64,000 nt of DNA from Scylla paramamosain (GCF_035594125.1 NC_087192.1:11977001-12041000); one strand, 5' to 3'. Positions 33,718 to 52,715 are shown, counted from the stretch's first letter. Numbers and translations: made by a program. The notes: generated by a model from the letters alone, not told the origin.

Positions 33718-34795
33718 TCTCAGTTGTCAATCTTTGCATCTGATGCAAGTTGTGGTGTTTCTACTGACCATGTTGCTTGTTCCTGACGTGTCATCCACAC
33801 TTGTCATTCACTAAATCTCCTGTCTCCTGTATGTGTGGTTTTCCTGCTTGTGGCTTCCAGTACACATCTGCCATGACTGACCACACTCGACAAAGATTAT
33901 TGTATCGGCACCATGTGCATTGTTAGTGCAGTATTAAAATGTTTGCAGTGCAGTATTATTTTTGCAATTTATTTGGCACAGAAATGCCATATTCTCTCGT
34001 TTAAGGCATCCATTGATATCCTAGTGTTTTTCCTGGCCTGTGATTTACTGTGCTGATGTCACAGCTAATGTGAGTTTTGTGATTGGCCAGTGTGTCCTCT
34101 CTTTTGACATCACTGCCATGTGAGCATTGTGATTTGCTAGTGCATACCAACTGTTCTGACATCACTTCTGTGAGCCTTGGCTATATTGCATACATCACAT
34201 GTCTTAAACAGATGAACACATTTTATGGGATGTGGATTGCGTGTCACCCAGTGTGCTTGCATCACCCATGTATATTTTGTAGGCATAAAGGTATGCCTTA
34301 GAAAGGTGACTGAGCAATGTGGTGGGACCCCGCACCCTTAACCCACATTCCATTCTCCCACATAGCATGACCTGTCTTGTGACCTGATGCCAGCCTCTGT
34401 CTGCTTGGCCCATGTGGAGAGTGTGGTCAAGCCTCGTCTCCTGCTTTTGTCTACAGCTGTGGTCATCACCTTCCCTGCTGGCTGCATGGGCTCCCAGTGA
34501 GGTCAAGAGTCCCAGCCATGACCTAACATGCAGACTATGCAGGCAGGCTCATCCCAGTCTTGGTACTTACCAGTCCTCATCTGTCCAGCCTTATGGGGAG
34601 ATGGAGTCCTTATCCAGCATGCCTTGGGCTTGGATGTGTGGCACCTGGTGCCTCACTTTATCTTTGTTGTACAGTTTTGTTTTATTATATTAATATATGG
34701 CAGCAGATGTATATCATGTTTCCCTGGCACACCTTTTGGGCACCACCTACACATAGTACCTAAAACATTATTAATACAATGTTGCATCTTTTATT
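33718..34795 (+). repeat. Repeat family R, copy R1, right part
   Basis: Colinear with R3 60505-61310 over about 1 kb, with recurring phrases such as CATCACATGTCTTA, GGTGRCTGAGCAATGTGG and a TTATTATATYAATATAT stretch near the end. No protein-coding capacity was recognised. Class unknown; an LTR is one possibility. Confidence 0.6.
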
Positions 34796-35295
<500 letters not shown>

Positions 35296-35409
35296 AGTAA
35301 CAAACTGAGACTGAATTAGTGTACTGTTTGTGCAATTAAATGTCCTAATATCAATCTGGACTTGCATTATCAAAAATGTGCATAATTTAAATATGCATAA
35401 ATCAAGAAG

Positions 35410-36130
35410 TAAGAGTACTTCTCAGTCCAGAAAGTATCCAACCAATGTAAATATTTTGAGGAGTGGTTGCACAACTTCAATGTAACGTGACATCCTGTTG
35501 GACAGGACTATATTACACATGCAAACACAGGCATACTACTGTTGGATGACTCAGCTGTCCAGCAAACACCATGTAGAAGGAGTTTATATTCAGTGACTGA
35601 TGCATTCATGGTAATGAAGTGAGTAAATAAGTAAATTTGCATCAAGTTTTGTTAGAAACTTAAGCATTCATCTGTGTAAACTATTCAAGTAATTAAAAAT
35701 GCTTTTGGGGATGATTCAATAAGTGACATCTTAGTAAAATTGTGGTAGAGATGGTTCAAATATGGGCAGGAATCCAATGAAAGTAACCAGCATTCAGGCA
35801 GGTCTTCAGCAGAACACCCTGCAATACTGAATGTAAGCATGCTTCACTCCGTGAAAACGTGCAATTTACATTGCAGGAATTATAGGTATGATCCCATGCA
35901 TCTGTCTTTCAGATGAAGGATATCAGTTCCTCCTAAGAGAGAGGGAACTTCATGCTTAATTTGCTGAAGACTTGCTTCAAACTAAGTGACCCACACTTCC
36001 TACAATTAATTGTGACAAGATGGGAGTCATGGGTATATGTTTCCTGAAATATAAACCCTGTCTTCATAATATAAGTTTTTTGCATCTCCATGCTCCATGC
36101 TCAAGGACAACAATAAAGTTGGAGCAACAT
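35410..36130 (+). mobile_element. Decayed mariner-like element, 5' half
   Basis: Translated directly, 35702-35812 reads AFGDDSIS, then a stop, then WFKYGQESNESNQHSGRSS, the mariner helix-turn-helix signature (GDD..S...V..W..RF..GRE...D..RSGRPS). At about 36013-36035 a WESWVY segment corresponds to GDESWVY with the first catalytic Asp lost. The left end may be CAGTCCAGAAAGTATCC at about 35425. Stops and shifts throughout; the element is lost in GA/TA repeats after 36130. A different lineage from the intact mariner at 43671. Confidence 0.6.
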
Positions 36131-36154
36131 CAAGGGAGAGAGAGAGAAAGAGGA

Positions 36155-36262
<108 letters not shown>

Positions 36263-36298
36263 ACACAGTAGATACGCAATAGTGTACAGCTGTAATAA

Positions 36299-36536
36299 CA
36301 CTGAAATTTCAATAAATATTTAATCAGAATAACAAAACAAAACTGGCATAATGAACTCACCACTTGTGCGAGCACTGGAATTTTAATGAAAAATCAATCA
36401 GAACAACGAACCAAAATTAGCAAGGCGAACTCACCATTTGTATTCATGCAAGCACTGAAATTTTAATGAATTTAATGAAAATTTAATTGAATAAGAAACT
36501 AAGCCTTGTCACACTAACTCACCAACTGTGAGAGGT
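36299..36536 (+). repeat. Minisatellite, three diverged units of 74-84 bases
   Basis: Units start CACTGRAATTTYAATRAA at 36299, 36373 and 36453 and each includes AAYTCACCA near its end. Units differ by short indels. Confidence 0.75.
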
Positions 36537-36679
36537 GGTGCTCACCCATCCACCAGCTGTCCCTTCCTCCATTTTACCTTTCCTCTCCCTTCTTCCCTCC
36601 CTACTTTTGTCTTGTCTCAAACCTTCCACTCCATCACCTCCCCCTCCCTTATCTGTGAGACATAAGGGACATGGGAGTG

Positions 36680-36683
<4 letters not shown>

Positions 36684-36752
<69 letters not shown>
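36684..36752. repeat. (CT)n microsatellite
   Basis: Perfect CT run of about 69 bases. Confidence 0.95.
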
Positions 36753-36753
<1 letters not shown>

Positions 36754-36860
36754 ATTCATTTTATGTCATTTTTGTTTCATCCTTTCTCACTCATATATGT
36801 AATTCCATTTTCATTCTCATTCTCATTCTATTTAGAAAATCTTAGGGTTGTTCTTACTTT

Positions 36861-36974
<114 letters not shown>

Positions 36975-37088
36975 CCAGTTTTTGGGGTGATGGGGATATG
37001 CTATATGTATATGCGTACTGCCGACAGTAGGTACCGTACTTGCCGGCTTAAAAAAACAAAAACAAAAACAAAAAAATAAATAAATAAA

Positions 37089-37091
<3 letters not shown>

Positions 37092-37174
<83 letters not shown>
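37092..37174. repeat. (AT)n microsatellite
   Basis: Perfect AT run of about 83 bases after an A-rich AAAAACAAAAACAAA stretch. Confidence 0.95.
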
Positions 37175-37176
<2 letters not shown>

Positions 37177-37281
37177 GCAGCTGTAGTACAGATGCCTAGG
37201 CTTGTAAGCCCAGGCTTATAGGTGTGGAGTTAAAGTAGGCTGTACACAAAGGAAAAATACTAATAATATTACTACTAATAA

Positions 37282-37284
<3 letters not shown>

Positions 37285-37335
<51 letters not shown>
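37285..37335. repeat. (TC)n microsatellite
   Basis: Perfect TC run of about 51 bases. Confidence 0.95.
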
Positions 37336-38513
<1,178 letters not shown>

Positions 38514-38613
38514 ATGTGATCTTGAAAAGGGAAGGCGATTTTAAATAGTAGAAAATAAAAATGTTGAGAATAAACAACAGATCCTCACTATAAACTGTCT
38601 CACTGCCCTGAGA

Positions 38614-39029
<416 letters not shown>

Positions 39030-39043
39030 TATGTATATGTGTA

Positions 39044-39232
<189 letters not shown>

Positions 39233-39327
39233 TGATTTGATAAATTTATTGCACCCCAGTGGCGTCAAAGTACATAATTAAGTACAAAATAGAAGCGTGT
39301 CACACAGGGCACAGTGGAACCTATAGA

Positions 39328-39330
<3 letters not shown>

Positions 39331-39397
<67 letters not shown>
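39331..39397. repeat. (CA)n microsatellite
   Basis: Perfect CA run of about 67 bases. Confidence 0.95.
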
Positions 39398-39399
<2 letters not shown>

Positions 39400-39639
39400 T
39401 CAAAATAGAAAAACTAAATGTACAATTAGTAGCCACCAAAATATTGATATCTCATCAGTATCAAGTCCAAATGATCATCTTGTAGGAGATATTTACATAC
39501 AGAAATCAGATCCTGGTCCTGCGGCAATAAGTTTCTCAGTGCAGGGCAGGCGAGACAATAATGTTGGAGAGTTGGCATTGACGAGGTGACACAGTCTGCG
39601 CGTGGAGAAGTGAGGCATATCCTCAGCCTGGGAGATTTG

Positions 39640-40020
39640 TCATATTGGTCGGTAACCTAACCGAAGCCTTGCACTCACAACATTGTGTCTTCGCACCACG
39701 AGTCCGTGGCGACGATATTTGTGTGGGACATCAATGAAACTATCATAGTGTTGGATAGGAACACTGTTTGCAAGCTCGGCGTCCCTACGAGTCACTGTCA
39801 GGGCGTGTATGGCAGAGAACAAGGTGTGCTTATAACACCGGAACGAGATTGGGGCCTGCACAGCAGGCAGATCGAGAGTACACGCAGCCTTTGCAAGACC
39901 GTCCACAGTGTCATTACCTGCGAGGCCCACGTGAGATGGCACCCATAAAAAGGACACAACCAATGAATTATCACTAGGATTGGCCAACCGACACAATATA
40001 TCCTGCACGACATGATCATA
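39640..40020 (-). pseudogene. RNase H C-terminal part of a LINE ORF2
   Basis: The minus frame has SLVVSFLWVPSHVGLAGNDTVDGLAKAA, the conserved RNase H His/Asp motif (WVPSHxGxxGNxxVDxxAK), then a long tail with HGLVVRRHNVVSARLRLGYRP, as in LINE C-terminal domains. The Asp-Glu part upstream is missing, replaced by GA-rich sequence at 40032-40048. The 169-codon frame starts in non-LINE sequence, so its N-terminus is not real. Confidence 0.75.
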
Positions 40021-40149
40021 GGTAGGTCTTGAAGAGAGAGAGAGAGAGACAAAGGGAAAAATAAAAATTATCGTACGTCTGACAGCGTCTTCCATCTTCC
40101 CTCCTAGAGAGTAGCGCTGAGACTGAGCAACTGAGCCAGCAGGAAGCAC

Positions 40150-40608
40150 TAAAATTATTGTCGGAGTGTTTTACTTAGAAGTCTGATTCTGTTCTTAATA
40201 AATCATCAAGAAATGCTGCATGTCATTAGATTTTTTTTTTCAAAGGTTTACTGGGCCATGTGAAATTTTCAAAATCTGAAAAGGTTTCCTGCTTAACACA
40301 CTGTATTTATTCCTCATTTTATTATAACTCTAATCATTTAGCATAACGAAATCTGAAATATATGACGTAAAAGCCAAGAAAATGTAGTCTATAACGAGAT
40401 ATAACACAATTGCATATACTCTGTACAGAACACATGAAACAGGTGAAGTAAAGCAATAGTGAATGACCAACGCATACAGTGTGTTTGCCTTTATATGTAT
40501 GTTTACTTTTGGAGCTTGGCCCCTTGCCGCAGCCAGTTACTCATATGAATAACATTGGCCCATTTATTACCTATATATTTAAATAATACATTTGATTTAT
40601 ATTATTTA
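40150..40608. other. Unassigned AT-rich spacer
   Basis: No coding signal or repeat border recognised. Confidence 0.4.
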
Positions 40609-40626
40609 TATATATATATATATATA
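40609..40626. repeat. Short (TA)n tract at the 3' end of B8
   Basis: TA run directly abutting the oligo(T) of LINE B8; the other side of B8 also abuts TA. Confidence 0.85.
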
Positions 40627-41139
40627 TTTTTTTTTTTATGTAGGAAGGACACTGGCCAAGGGCAACAAAAATCCAATAAAAAAAAATGCCCACTGAAATG
40701 CCAGTCCCATAAAAGTGTCAAAGCAGTAGTCAAAAATTGATGAATAAGTGTCTTGAAACCTCCTTCTTGAAGGAATTCAAGTCATAGGAAGGTGGAAATA
40801 CAGAAGCAGGTAGGGAGTTCCAGAGCTTACCAGAGAAAGGGATGAATGATTGAGAATACTGGTTAACTCTTGCATTAGAGAGGTGGACAGAATAGGGGTG
40901 AGAGAAAGAAGAAAGTCTTGTGCAGCGAGGCTGCAGGAGGAGGGGAGGCATGCAGTTAGCAAGATCACAAGAGCAGTTAGCATGAAAATAGCAGTAGAAG
41001 ACAGCTAGAGATGCAACATGCAATGGATAAGGCCCTTGTACAGAGTTACCAATTGGGGGGATGAGAAAAACTGGCGGAGACATCTCAGAACCCCTAATTT
41101 CATAGAAGCTGTTTTAACTGGAGATGACATGTGAAGTTT

Positions 41140-41935
41140 CTAATTCAGATTATAAGTAAAAGATAGACCAAGGATGTTCAGTGTAGAAGAGGGGGACACT
41201 TCAGTGTCATTGAAGAAGAGGGGATAGTTGTCTGGAAGGTTGTGTCGAGTTGATAGATGGAGGAATTGAGTTTTTGAGGCATTGAACAATACCAAATTTG
41301 CTCTGCCCCAATCAGAAATTTTAGAAAGATCAGAAGTCAAGTGTTCTGTGGCTTCCCTGCGTGAAATGTTTACCTCCTGAAAGGTTGGATGTCTATGAAA
41401 AGACGTGGAAAAGTGCAGGATGGTGTCATCAGCGTAGGAGTGGATAGGACAAGAAGTTTGGTTTAGAAGATCATTAATGAATAATAAGAAGAGAGTGGGT
41501 GACAGGATAGAACCCTGAGGAACACCACTGTTAATAGATTTAGAAGAACAGTGACCATCTGCCACAGCAGCAATAGAGCGGTCAGAAAGGAAACTTGAGA
41601 TGGAGTTACAGAGAGAAGGATAGAAACCGTAGGAGGGTAGTTTGGAAATCAAAGCTTTGTGCCAGACTCTATCAAAAGCTTTTGATATGTCCAAGGCAAC
41701 AGCAAAAGTTTCACCAAAATCTCTAAAAGAGGATGACCAAGACTCAGTAAGGAAAGCCAGAAGATCACCAGTAGAGCAGCCTTCACAGAACCCATACTGG
41801 CGATCAGATAGAAGGTTGTTGTGAAGTGATAGATGTTTAAGAATCTTCCTATTGAGGATAGATTCAAAAACTTTAGATAGGCAGGAAATTAAAGCAATAG
41901 GACGGTAGTTTGAGGGATTAGAATGGTCACCCTTT
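41140..41935 (-). pseudogene. LINE B8 reverse transcriptase palm
   Basis: The frames show KAFDRVWHKALISKLPSYGF, SKSINSGVPQGSILSPTLF and the catalytic HSYADDTILHF, then SDWGRANLVLFNASKTQF. An extra GTT near 41820 and small shifts break continuity with EN. The C-terminal part (40730-41083) has a deletion removing the YKGLIRPCMEYASHVW segment. Confidence 0.75.
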
Positions 41936-45636
<3,701 letters not shown>

Positions 45637-47568
45637 ATGAGGGGCACCAACCAAGGGCAACAAAAATCCAATAAATAAAAAAAGGGGCCCACTGAGATGC
45701 CAGTTCCTAGATAGTATCCAAAGTGATGGTAAAAAAATTGAAGGATAAGTGTCTTGGAATCTCCCTCTTGAAGAAGTTTAAGTCACAGGAAGGTGGAAAT
45801 AAAGAAGCAGGCAGGGAGTTCCAGAGTTTACCTGAGAAATGGATGAATGACTAAGAATACTTGTTAACTCTTGCATGAGAGAGGTAGACAGAATAGGGGT
45901 GAGAGAAAGAAAAAAGTCTTGTGTAGCAAGGCTGCCGGAGGAGGGGAGGCATGCAGTTAGCAAGATCAGAAGAGCAATTAGCATGACAATAGCAGTAGAA
46001 GATAGCAAGAGATGCAATACTGCAGCGATAAGAAAGAGGCTGGAGACTGTCAGTTAGAGGAGAGGAGTTGATAAGATGAAAACTTTTGATTCCACCCTAT
46101 CTAGGAGAATGGTAAGAGTGGAACCCCCTAGCATGCCCCCTGTAATTAACAACTGGAAGGGTGAGAAAAACTGGAATAAACGTCTAAGAATGCCTAACTT
46201 CATAGAAGCTCTTTTAGCTAGAGATGACATGTGAAGTATCCAGTTTAGATTATAAGTAAAGGACAGACTGAGGATGTTCAGTGTGGTAGAGAGGAACAGT
46301 TGAGTCTCACTGAAAAAGAGGGATAATTGTCTGGAAGGTTGTGTTGAGTTGATAAATGGAGGAATTGAGTTTTTGAGGTATTGAACCTCAGTTTGCTCTG
46401 GCCAAATCAGAAATTTTAGACATCAGAAGTCAGGCATTCTGTGGCTTCCCTGTGTGAACTGTTTACTTCCTGAAGGGTTTTCGTGTCTACGAAAAGATGT
46501 GAAAAAGTGCAGGGTGGTATCATCTGTGCAAGAGTGGATAGGACAAGAAGTTTGGTTTAGAAGATCATTGATGAATAATAGGAAGAAAGTGGGTGGTAGG
46601 ATAGAACTCTGAGAAACACCACTGTTAATAGATTTAGGAGAACAGTGACCGTCTACCACAGCAGCAATAGAATAATCAGAAAGGAAACTTGAGATAAATA
46701 CAAAGAGAAGGATAGAAGCCATAGGAGGGTAATTTGGAAACTAAAGCTTTGTGCCAGACTTTATCAAAAGCTTTTGATATGTCTAAGCCTACAGCAAAAG
46801 CCTCATCAAAATCTCTAAAAGAGGATGACCAAGAATCAGAAATGAAAGCCATAAGATCACCAGTATAGTAGCCTTGATGGAACCCATACTGGCGATCAGA
46901 TAGAAGGTTGTGAAGTGATAGATGTTTAAGAATCTTCCTATCTGAGGATAGATTCAAGAACTTGAGATAGGCAGGATGTTAGTTTGAGGGATTAGAACAG
47001 TCACCATTTTTCAGAAACAGGCTGAATGTAGGCAAACTTCCAGCAAGAAGGAAAGGTAGATGTTGACAGACAGAATTGAAAGAGTTTGATTAGGTAAGGT
47101 GCAAGCACGGAGGCAGAGTTTCGAAGAACAACAGGAAGGGCCCCATCAGGTCCATAAGTCTTCTGAGGGTTTAGGCCAGCGAGGGCATGGAAGAATTTTA
47201 ATAGTCAGCCAGGGCAGAAGAGAGGGATGAACAAGCCCTGAATCATAAATCATCCAAGGTAGAGTTTTTAGCAAAGATTTAAGTGAAGAGTTCAGCTTTT
47301 GAAATAGGTAAGATGGCAGTGATGCTATCAGGCTGAAATAAAGAAGGGAAAGATGAAGAAGCAAAGTTATTGGAGATGTTTATGACTAGGTGCCAGAATT
47401 CATGAGGGGAGTTAGATATTGAAAGTTTTTGACACTTTCTATTAATGAAGGAGTTTTTGGCCAGTTGGAGAACAAATTTGGCATGATTCCAGGAAGAAAT
47501 ATAAAGCACATGAGATTCTGGTGATGAAAGGCTCAAGTACCTTTTGTGGGCTAGCTCTCTATCATGAA
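45637..47568 (-). mobile_element. LINE family B, copy B9
   Basis: Minus-strand, 5' truncated in the linker (ends near LSSPESHVLYIS, 47536) and more diverged than B7 or B8, with many stops. RT marks: QYGFHQGYYTGD, DISKAFDKVWHK (46760-46790), SINSGVSQSSILPP, and the catalytic box read as SCTDDTTLHF (Tyr and Ala changed). The 3' end at 45637-45690 has no clear oligo(T). Confidence 0.8.
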
Positions 47569-47743
47569 GGTGAGGAGTGAGTGAAGAATAAGAGGGAGAG
47601 AGGAAGTATTGAGAAATAAGTATTCTCTTTTCCTATCCATCACTCTTTTTAAATTTTTCTCCACCCATTTCCTTTGCATTTATTCTCCTTCTATATATTT
47701 TCATTCTCAATCAGTTTCATTAACTTAGCAATCCTCAGGATTG

Positions 47744-47746
<3 letters not shown>

Positions 47747-47824
<78 letters not shown>
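47747..47824. repeat. (TC)n microsatellite
   Basis: TC run of about 78 bases preceded by TTAGCAATCCTCAGGATTG; a nearly identical lead (AACAATCCTCAGGATCATT) occurs near 54298 without a tract. Confidence 0.95.
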
Positions 47825-48698
47825 CTCTCTCAATACAAGGTCAAGGGAAGATCATTGCAAGTAATATCCCCTTGGGCACACACACTACAATTTTTTTTCA
47901 ATAAATTTATGATGAAACATGATAAATTTTTTTCCACAAAAGACATCCTTGCAAAATAGGAGTGCATCTAATATGCAGGCAAAAATGGTAAATGTGACCG
48001 ATACTTGTCAAAGCAGTGCCAAACTTTTGGTGATAATGTGCAAAACTCGGTATGGTAAGAATTTAGGACTAGGTGTGAAACTGGGGAGGGTACTGTATAT
48101 ATTTATTGTTTTATCTTAAATGTAGTAGTGCAAATGTGTTAATTTTGATGTATTTTTAACAAAAAATAGTGGAATTTTTTATATTATTTTCTGATTCCCT
48201 GGAATCATTTAATTTTTCTCACACATGTTCTTCAGTCACCATAACACACATCTGCCATAACAAACACTACATTGGAAAGAATCATATAAATACTTTAAGG
48301 TGGCTAACAGAGACAAGATGTGACATCCTGCCTCATTCTGGAAGTAAGATTATAGAGCTAGTGGTTCCCTTGTTCTGTCCTGTAATCAATTATTTTTATG
48401 ACATGAAAGAGATACTGTAGCACTATTATTTCAATCTTGACATGCAATGTGTGGCCATGTCCCATTCCACCAAAAGGGGACTACTGTGAAATGATAAATC
48501 TAATGACTTCAAGCAATGTTAATGTATCAGGCAAACAAAATTTATCAGCTAATTACACATATAACTTAAAAATAATATTGAGCTGATCAGCCAGGCCAAA
48601 CACTGCTAGTTACAGGAGGAGTAATAATTCTTCATTCAAGGGATGCCTTTCTAACACTAGAATGCTAAATCATAAGATCAAGAATCAGTTATTCAGTC

Positions 48699-48700
<2 letters not shown>
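47825..48700. other. Unassigned DNA
   Basis: AT-rich spacer with no domain or repeat border recognised; the short frames present show no motif. Confidence 0.45.
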
Positions 48701-48794
<94 letters not shown>

Positions 48795-48819
48795 TGTGTG
48801 TGTGTGTGTATGTGTGTGT
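48701..48819. repeat. (TG)n tract, 3' tail of LINE A3
   Basis: About 119 bases of TG with a few variants (CGCG, TATG) joined to ACCTAGTTGTATTTACC. Confidence 0.95.
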
Positions 48820-49432
48820 TTACCTAGTTGTATTTACCTACTTGTATTGTAAAAGGAATGAGCCAAAGCTCATTTTGTCCTGTCTCCATAACCATATTTA
48901 TCCAGTTTCTCTCTAAACATACATACACTGTTTGCCACAACCACCTCTTCCTCCAAATCATTCCAGATTTCAATAGTTCTACACAAGAAGCTGTATTTCT
49001 TGATTTCACTCAAACATCCACTCTTCCATGCCCCCTCATCTGTTTCTCTCCCTCCATCTGCGGTACCAAGTCATTTCTGTCTATTTTTTCTATATTGTTT
49101 ATTTATCTGTGCATTGTTATCAGGTCTTCTCTTTCTCTTCCCTCTTGTAGCATTGGTAACCCCATCTCTTCAAGTCTTTCTTCATAACTTAAATCTTTCA
49201 ATTCTGGTACTATCTTTGTTGTTCTCCTGTATTTTTTCCAGTTACTGTATATCTTTTTTTTCTATGTGGAGCCCAGACTACTACTGCAAATTCCAATTCA
49301 GGTAGTATCATGCATGTTATAAATTTCTTCATCATTTCTTTATCTAAACAGCCACCCTAATGTTTGTTAACAAGCTGTGTGTAGGTCCAAATATTCCATT
49401 TATGTGGCTTTCAGGTGGTGGTGTGTCCTGGA

Positions 49433-50450
49433 TCATTGCACTAAATCTTTTTCTTCATTACTTTTCATTATTATTTCTCCTTCCATTTTGTAATTCCATG
49501 AAGGTCTCTTTTTACTTTTTCCTATTCCAAGCACATGGCATTTTCTGGCATTAAATTCTTGTTTCCATCTTTGGCTCCATGCATGTATCTTGTCAATATC
49601 CTTTTGTAACTCCTTGCAGTCATTTTTATCCTTTATTATTTTCATTATTTTTGCATCATCAGCAAACAGGTTTATATAACTATTTGGATCCTCTTATATC
49701 ATTTACATATAGTTGAAACATAAAAGGTGCCAACACAGATCCTTGTGGCACCCAACTTGTCACTCTGCACCAACTTGATTTAGTATCTTTGATTACAGTT
49801 TTCATTTTCCTCCCTTGCATATAATCCTCCATCCATCTCAATGTTGCTCCCTCTAGTCCTCCTCCATTCTCTAGCTTCCACATAAGGCTTTTGTGGGAAA
49901 CTTTATCAAATTAATTTTTTTGAGATCCAGGTATACTGCATCAACCCATCCGTCCTTCTCTTGCACTCTATCTATTACTCTCTTATAGAAGCTCAGTAGA
50001 TTTGTGACACAGGATCTCCCTTTCCTGAATTCAAATAGCTTTTCTGTAATTATTTTTTTCATCTTGATACTCCATCCATCTGTCTTTAATTACTATTTCA
50101 CAAAGCTTGCTTACAATACTTGTTAGTGACACTGGTCTGTAATTTAATGGTTCCATTTTTTATTTCCCCCCCTTTGTATATTAGCACTATGTTAGCTCTT
50201 TTCCGTTCCCTTGGTACTTTTCTTTCTCTCAATGAGCTGTTATCTATACCCCATATTGTTTCTTTCATTTGTTCTCTGCATTCTTTTAATCCATCCCTTT
50301 ACTTGATCTGGTCCCATAGCTTTTCTAACATCCAACTCTTCCAACAATTTCTAGATTTCTTGTCTCTTTACATGTATGTCCTGTATTCCCTCATTCTGTG
50401 ATACCACTTTTGGTGCCACAAATTAGGTTTCCTTTGTAAACAAAGATTGA
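49433..50450 (-). pseudogene. LINE A3 reverse transcriptase
   Basis: Minus-strand pieces in order: EFRKGRSCVTNLLSFY (50040-50000), DGWVDAVYLDLKK (49935), GGGLEGATLRWMEDYMQGRKM (49860-49800), SWVPQGSVLAPFMFQLYVNDI (49765-49700; family GVPQGSVL), a FADD-type box lost near 49660, then KNDCKELQKDIDKIHAWSQRW and EFNARKCHVLGIGKS. Frameshifts near 49690 and 49920. Confidence 0.7.
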
Positions 50451-51230
50451 AAACTCTATTTCATTAGCTCACTCATCTCCTCAGTAGTTTTATAAATTCT
50501 TCCTTCACTTCTTAACTTGTTTATGCTATCCTTATGTTTCATTTTCCTGTTTACATATCAATAGAAGAGTTTGGGCTCTTCCTTGCATTTTCTATGTCAC
50601 TTTCAATGTTTCTTTCTTCTCCTCTTATTTTACTATATTCATTCCTTGCCTTTCTGTATTCTTTTCTAGCATTTCTGTTCAGGTGTCTCATCATTTTATT
50701 CTATGCCCTGTCCTTTTTCTTTTTTGCTTCTACACACCTGGCATTATACCATTCATGTTTCTAATTTTCACAGTATAGCTTGGCACAAACTGTTGCACCC
50801 CCCTCTTTATACTTGCTCAGTAAATATCTAATATTTTTCTTGCACTACTTCACCTTCAAATAGCTCTTTCCAGTTAATTTTTCCATAAAATTTATTAAGT
50901 TCTGCAAAGTTTGCCTTAGCATAGTTCTGTCTCCCATTTCTGCATTTTTCTTTCTTGTGCAACACTTTTTCCTCCTATGGTACTGTTTCTATTATCACAT
51001 GATCACTTCTTCCCAGTGGACTCAGACAATGTATACTTGGTCTACTTTATGGAGTTTTTGTAAACACTAAGTCCACCTGTGATGGTTCTTCTTCTCTTGT
51101 GCATCTCATAGGCTTGTTCACCCAATGTCTCACTGTATTTACCATCACAATTTGCATAATGTCTTCGCTCCATGACCCAACATTGTTTTTCACTTCCATC
51201 TCCTCCTAGTTAATTCCTTTACTGTTGAAG

Positions 51231-51711
51231 TCACCTACTAATTAAGAGCACTTTGTTACTTTTTCTTATCATTTCCTTTATGCTATTTCTTGTTTCTAGT
51301 TGCATACTTTTAAATTTATTAGTCTCCCATGCATTAGTTTTTGGTGGTATGTATGTCACAATGATTTTCCTTTTTTCACTTTCTTTGACCTTAATCACAA
51401 GACTCAAATCTTTCTGCCATTTCATCACCATATTTCACTTCCTTAACAACAATATCTTCTTTTACCAATATATTTACTCCTCCTCCTCACTTTCCTTTTC
51501 TGTTTCTCCTCCATGTGCTATATCCTTCCTTTTCAAATCCCAACTTTATTTCCTCTTTTAGTTTGGTTTCTGTTAAACATACCACATCTGGTTTACTGTT
51601 CTTTAAGTAGTCTTTAAGTTCCAATAGGCTTGACACCAAACCATCTACATTAGTATACATAATCTTTAAACTTCTGCTTGGTGATCTTGCATTGCATATT
51701 TGTGCCACCAT
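51231..51711 (-). pseudogene. LINE A3 endonuclease
   Basis: KIMYTNVDGLVSSLLEL (Asn of the N-terminal strand), KPDVVCLTETKLKEE with the catalytic Glu, then a frameshift, KKKGGV-like sequence, and KIIVTYIPPKTNAWE. The GDFN and SDHN boxes fall in broken sequence at about 51210 and 51000 (SPLGRSDHVI-like). Confidence 0.65.
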
Positions 51712-51929
51712 TTCTTCACTTTCATGTCCACAACTTTTCAGATGAATCTTCTTGCTTGTTCCTGTGTTCTCTCCCCATTTTTTGACTGGACCTCTACTCT
51801 CAATTCTTTCAGTTTACTTTTGTCTTCTTTGTTCATGCCTCTTTTAATCCATATTTCCTTCCTTGCTTCCTTCTACTTTTGCCAATTTTCCAGTTCTTTG
51901 CAACACATGTTCTGCTGCTGTTTATGACA

Positions 51930-52715
51930 TGAATATTATTTTCATTGGTCTTGTTCCATTTTCTTCTTCTTGTTCCATTTTCTTCTTCCAATCCTGTAAA
52001 CCTTTTCAATTTGTTTGATTATCCCCTCTCCTTTCTCCACCACTTCTGCTATAATTTCCTTAGCCCTTTTCACTTCTTTCTCTCTAGCTAGGTTCTTCTC
52101 CTCAATTCCAAATACCACCATACACATCTTTGTTTGTACCATGTCTCTCACAAGATTACTTTTTTTCCTTTATCATTTTAATCACTTGCTTTTCCATATT
52201 CTTATTGTGTTCCTGTTGCTGTTGTCTTATTATCTACTCCATGTCCACCTTTTATTATTGTTCTCTCTCTTCTTTCCAATTTTTGACTTCCTCTGTCACT
52301 AACTCTTTCATTTCTCCAACCATAACCTCTCTCTCTCTCTTGCAAAGTTTTTTTAACTCTTTGTCCTATTCCTTGAGTTTCTTAATTTCTTCACAGTACT
52401 TTTTGTTTAAGTCCACTATTTTTGTCACCTCTTCTCTCAGTTCTTTGTTTTCTTTTCTCTTTCCATCTCCCTCTTCTTATCTCTATTATATCACTGGATA
52501 TTTTTTTTTGCATAGTTGCCACCCACTTCTCTTTCTTCCTTCCATGCCTTTATCATTACCATTAAGCTATGTATTTCTTTTTGTATTTTTGCATTTTCTT
52601 CTTCAATTTTCCACATTTGTTTATTTGTGTGCACTATGCTGAGATCCTCTTCCTTGAAGCCCTCAAAAAAATTTGGGTTCATGCCGGCTGCCATCTTCCC
52701 TGTTGATATCACCAA
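51930..52715 (-). pseudogene. LINE A3 ORF1 (coiled coil and RRM-like)
   Basis: ATG-led start MVISTGKMAAGMNPNFFEG, a Lys/Glu-rich coiled-coil region (MWKIEEENAKIQKEIHSL and onward to about 52300), then KMCMVVFGIEEKNLAREKEV and EKVYRIGRR, the RRM-like part of L1-type ORF1 proteins. Stops at about 52491 and 52300 break it. It matches the A1 ORF1 that the MULE and MITE interrupt. Confidence 0.6.

Noticed and set aside
36299..36536. CRISPR-like array
   Set aside because: Units are contiguous and diverged, without spacers, and the DNA is eukaryotic; a minisatellite explains it.
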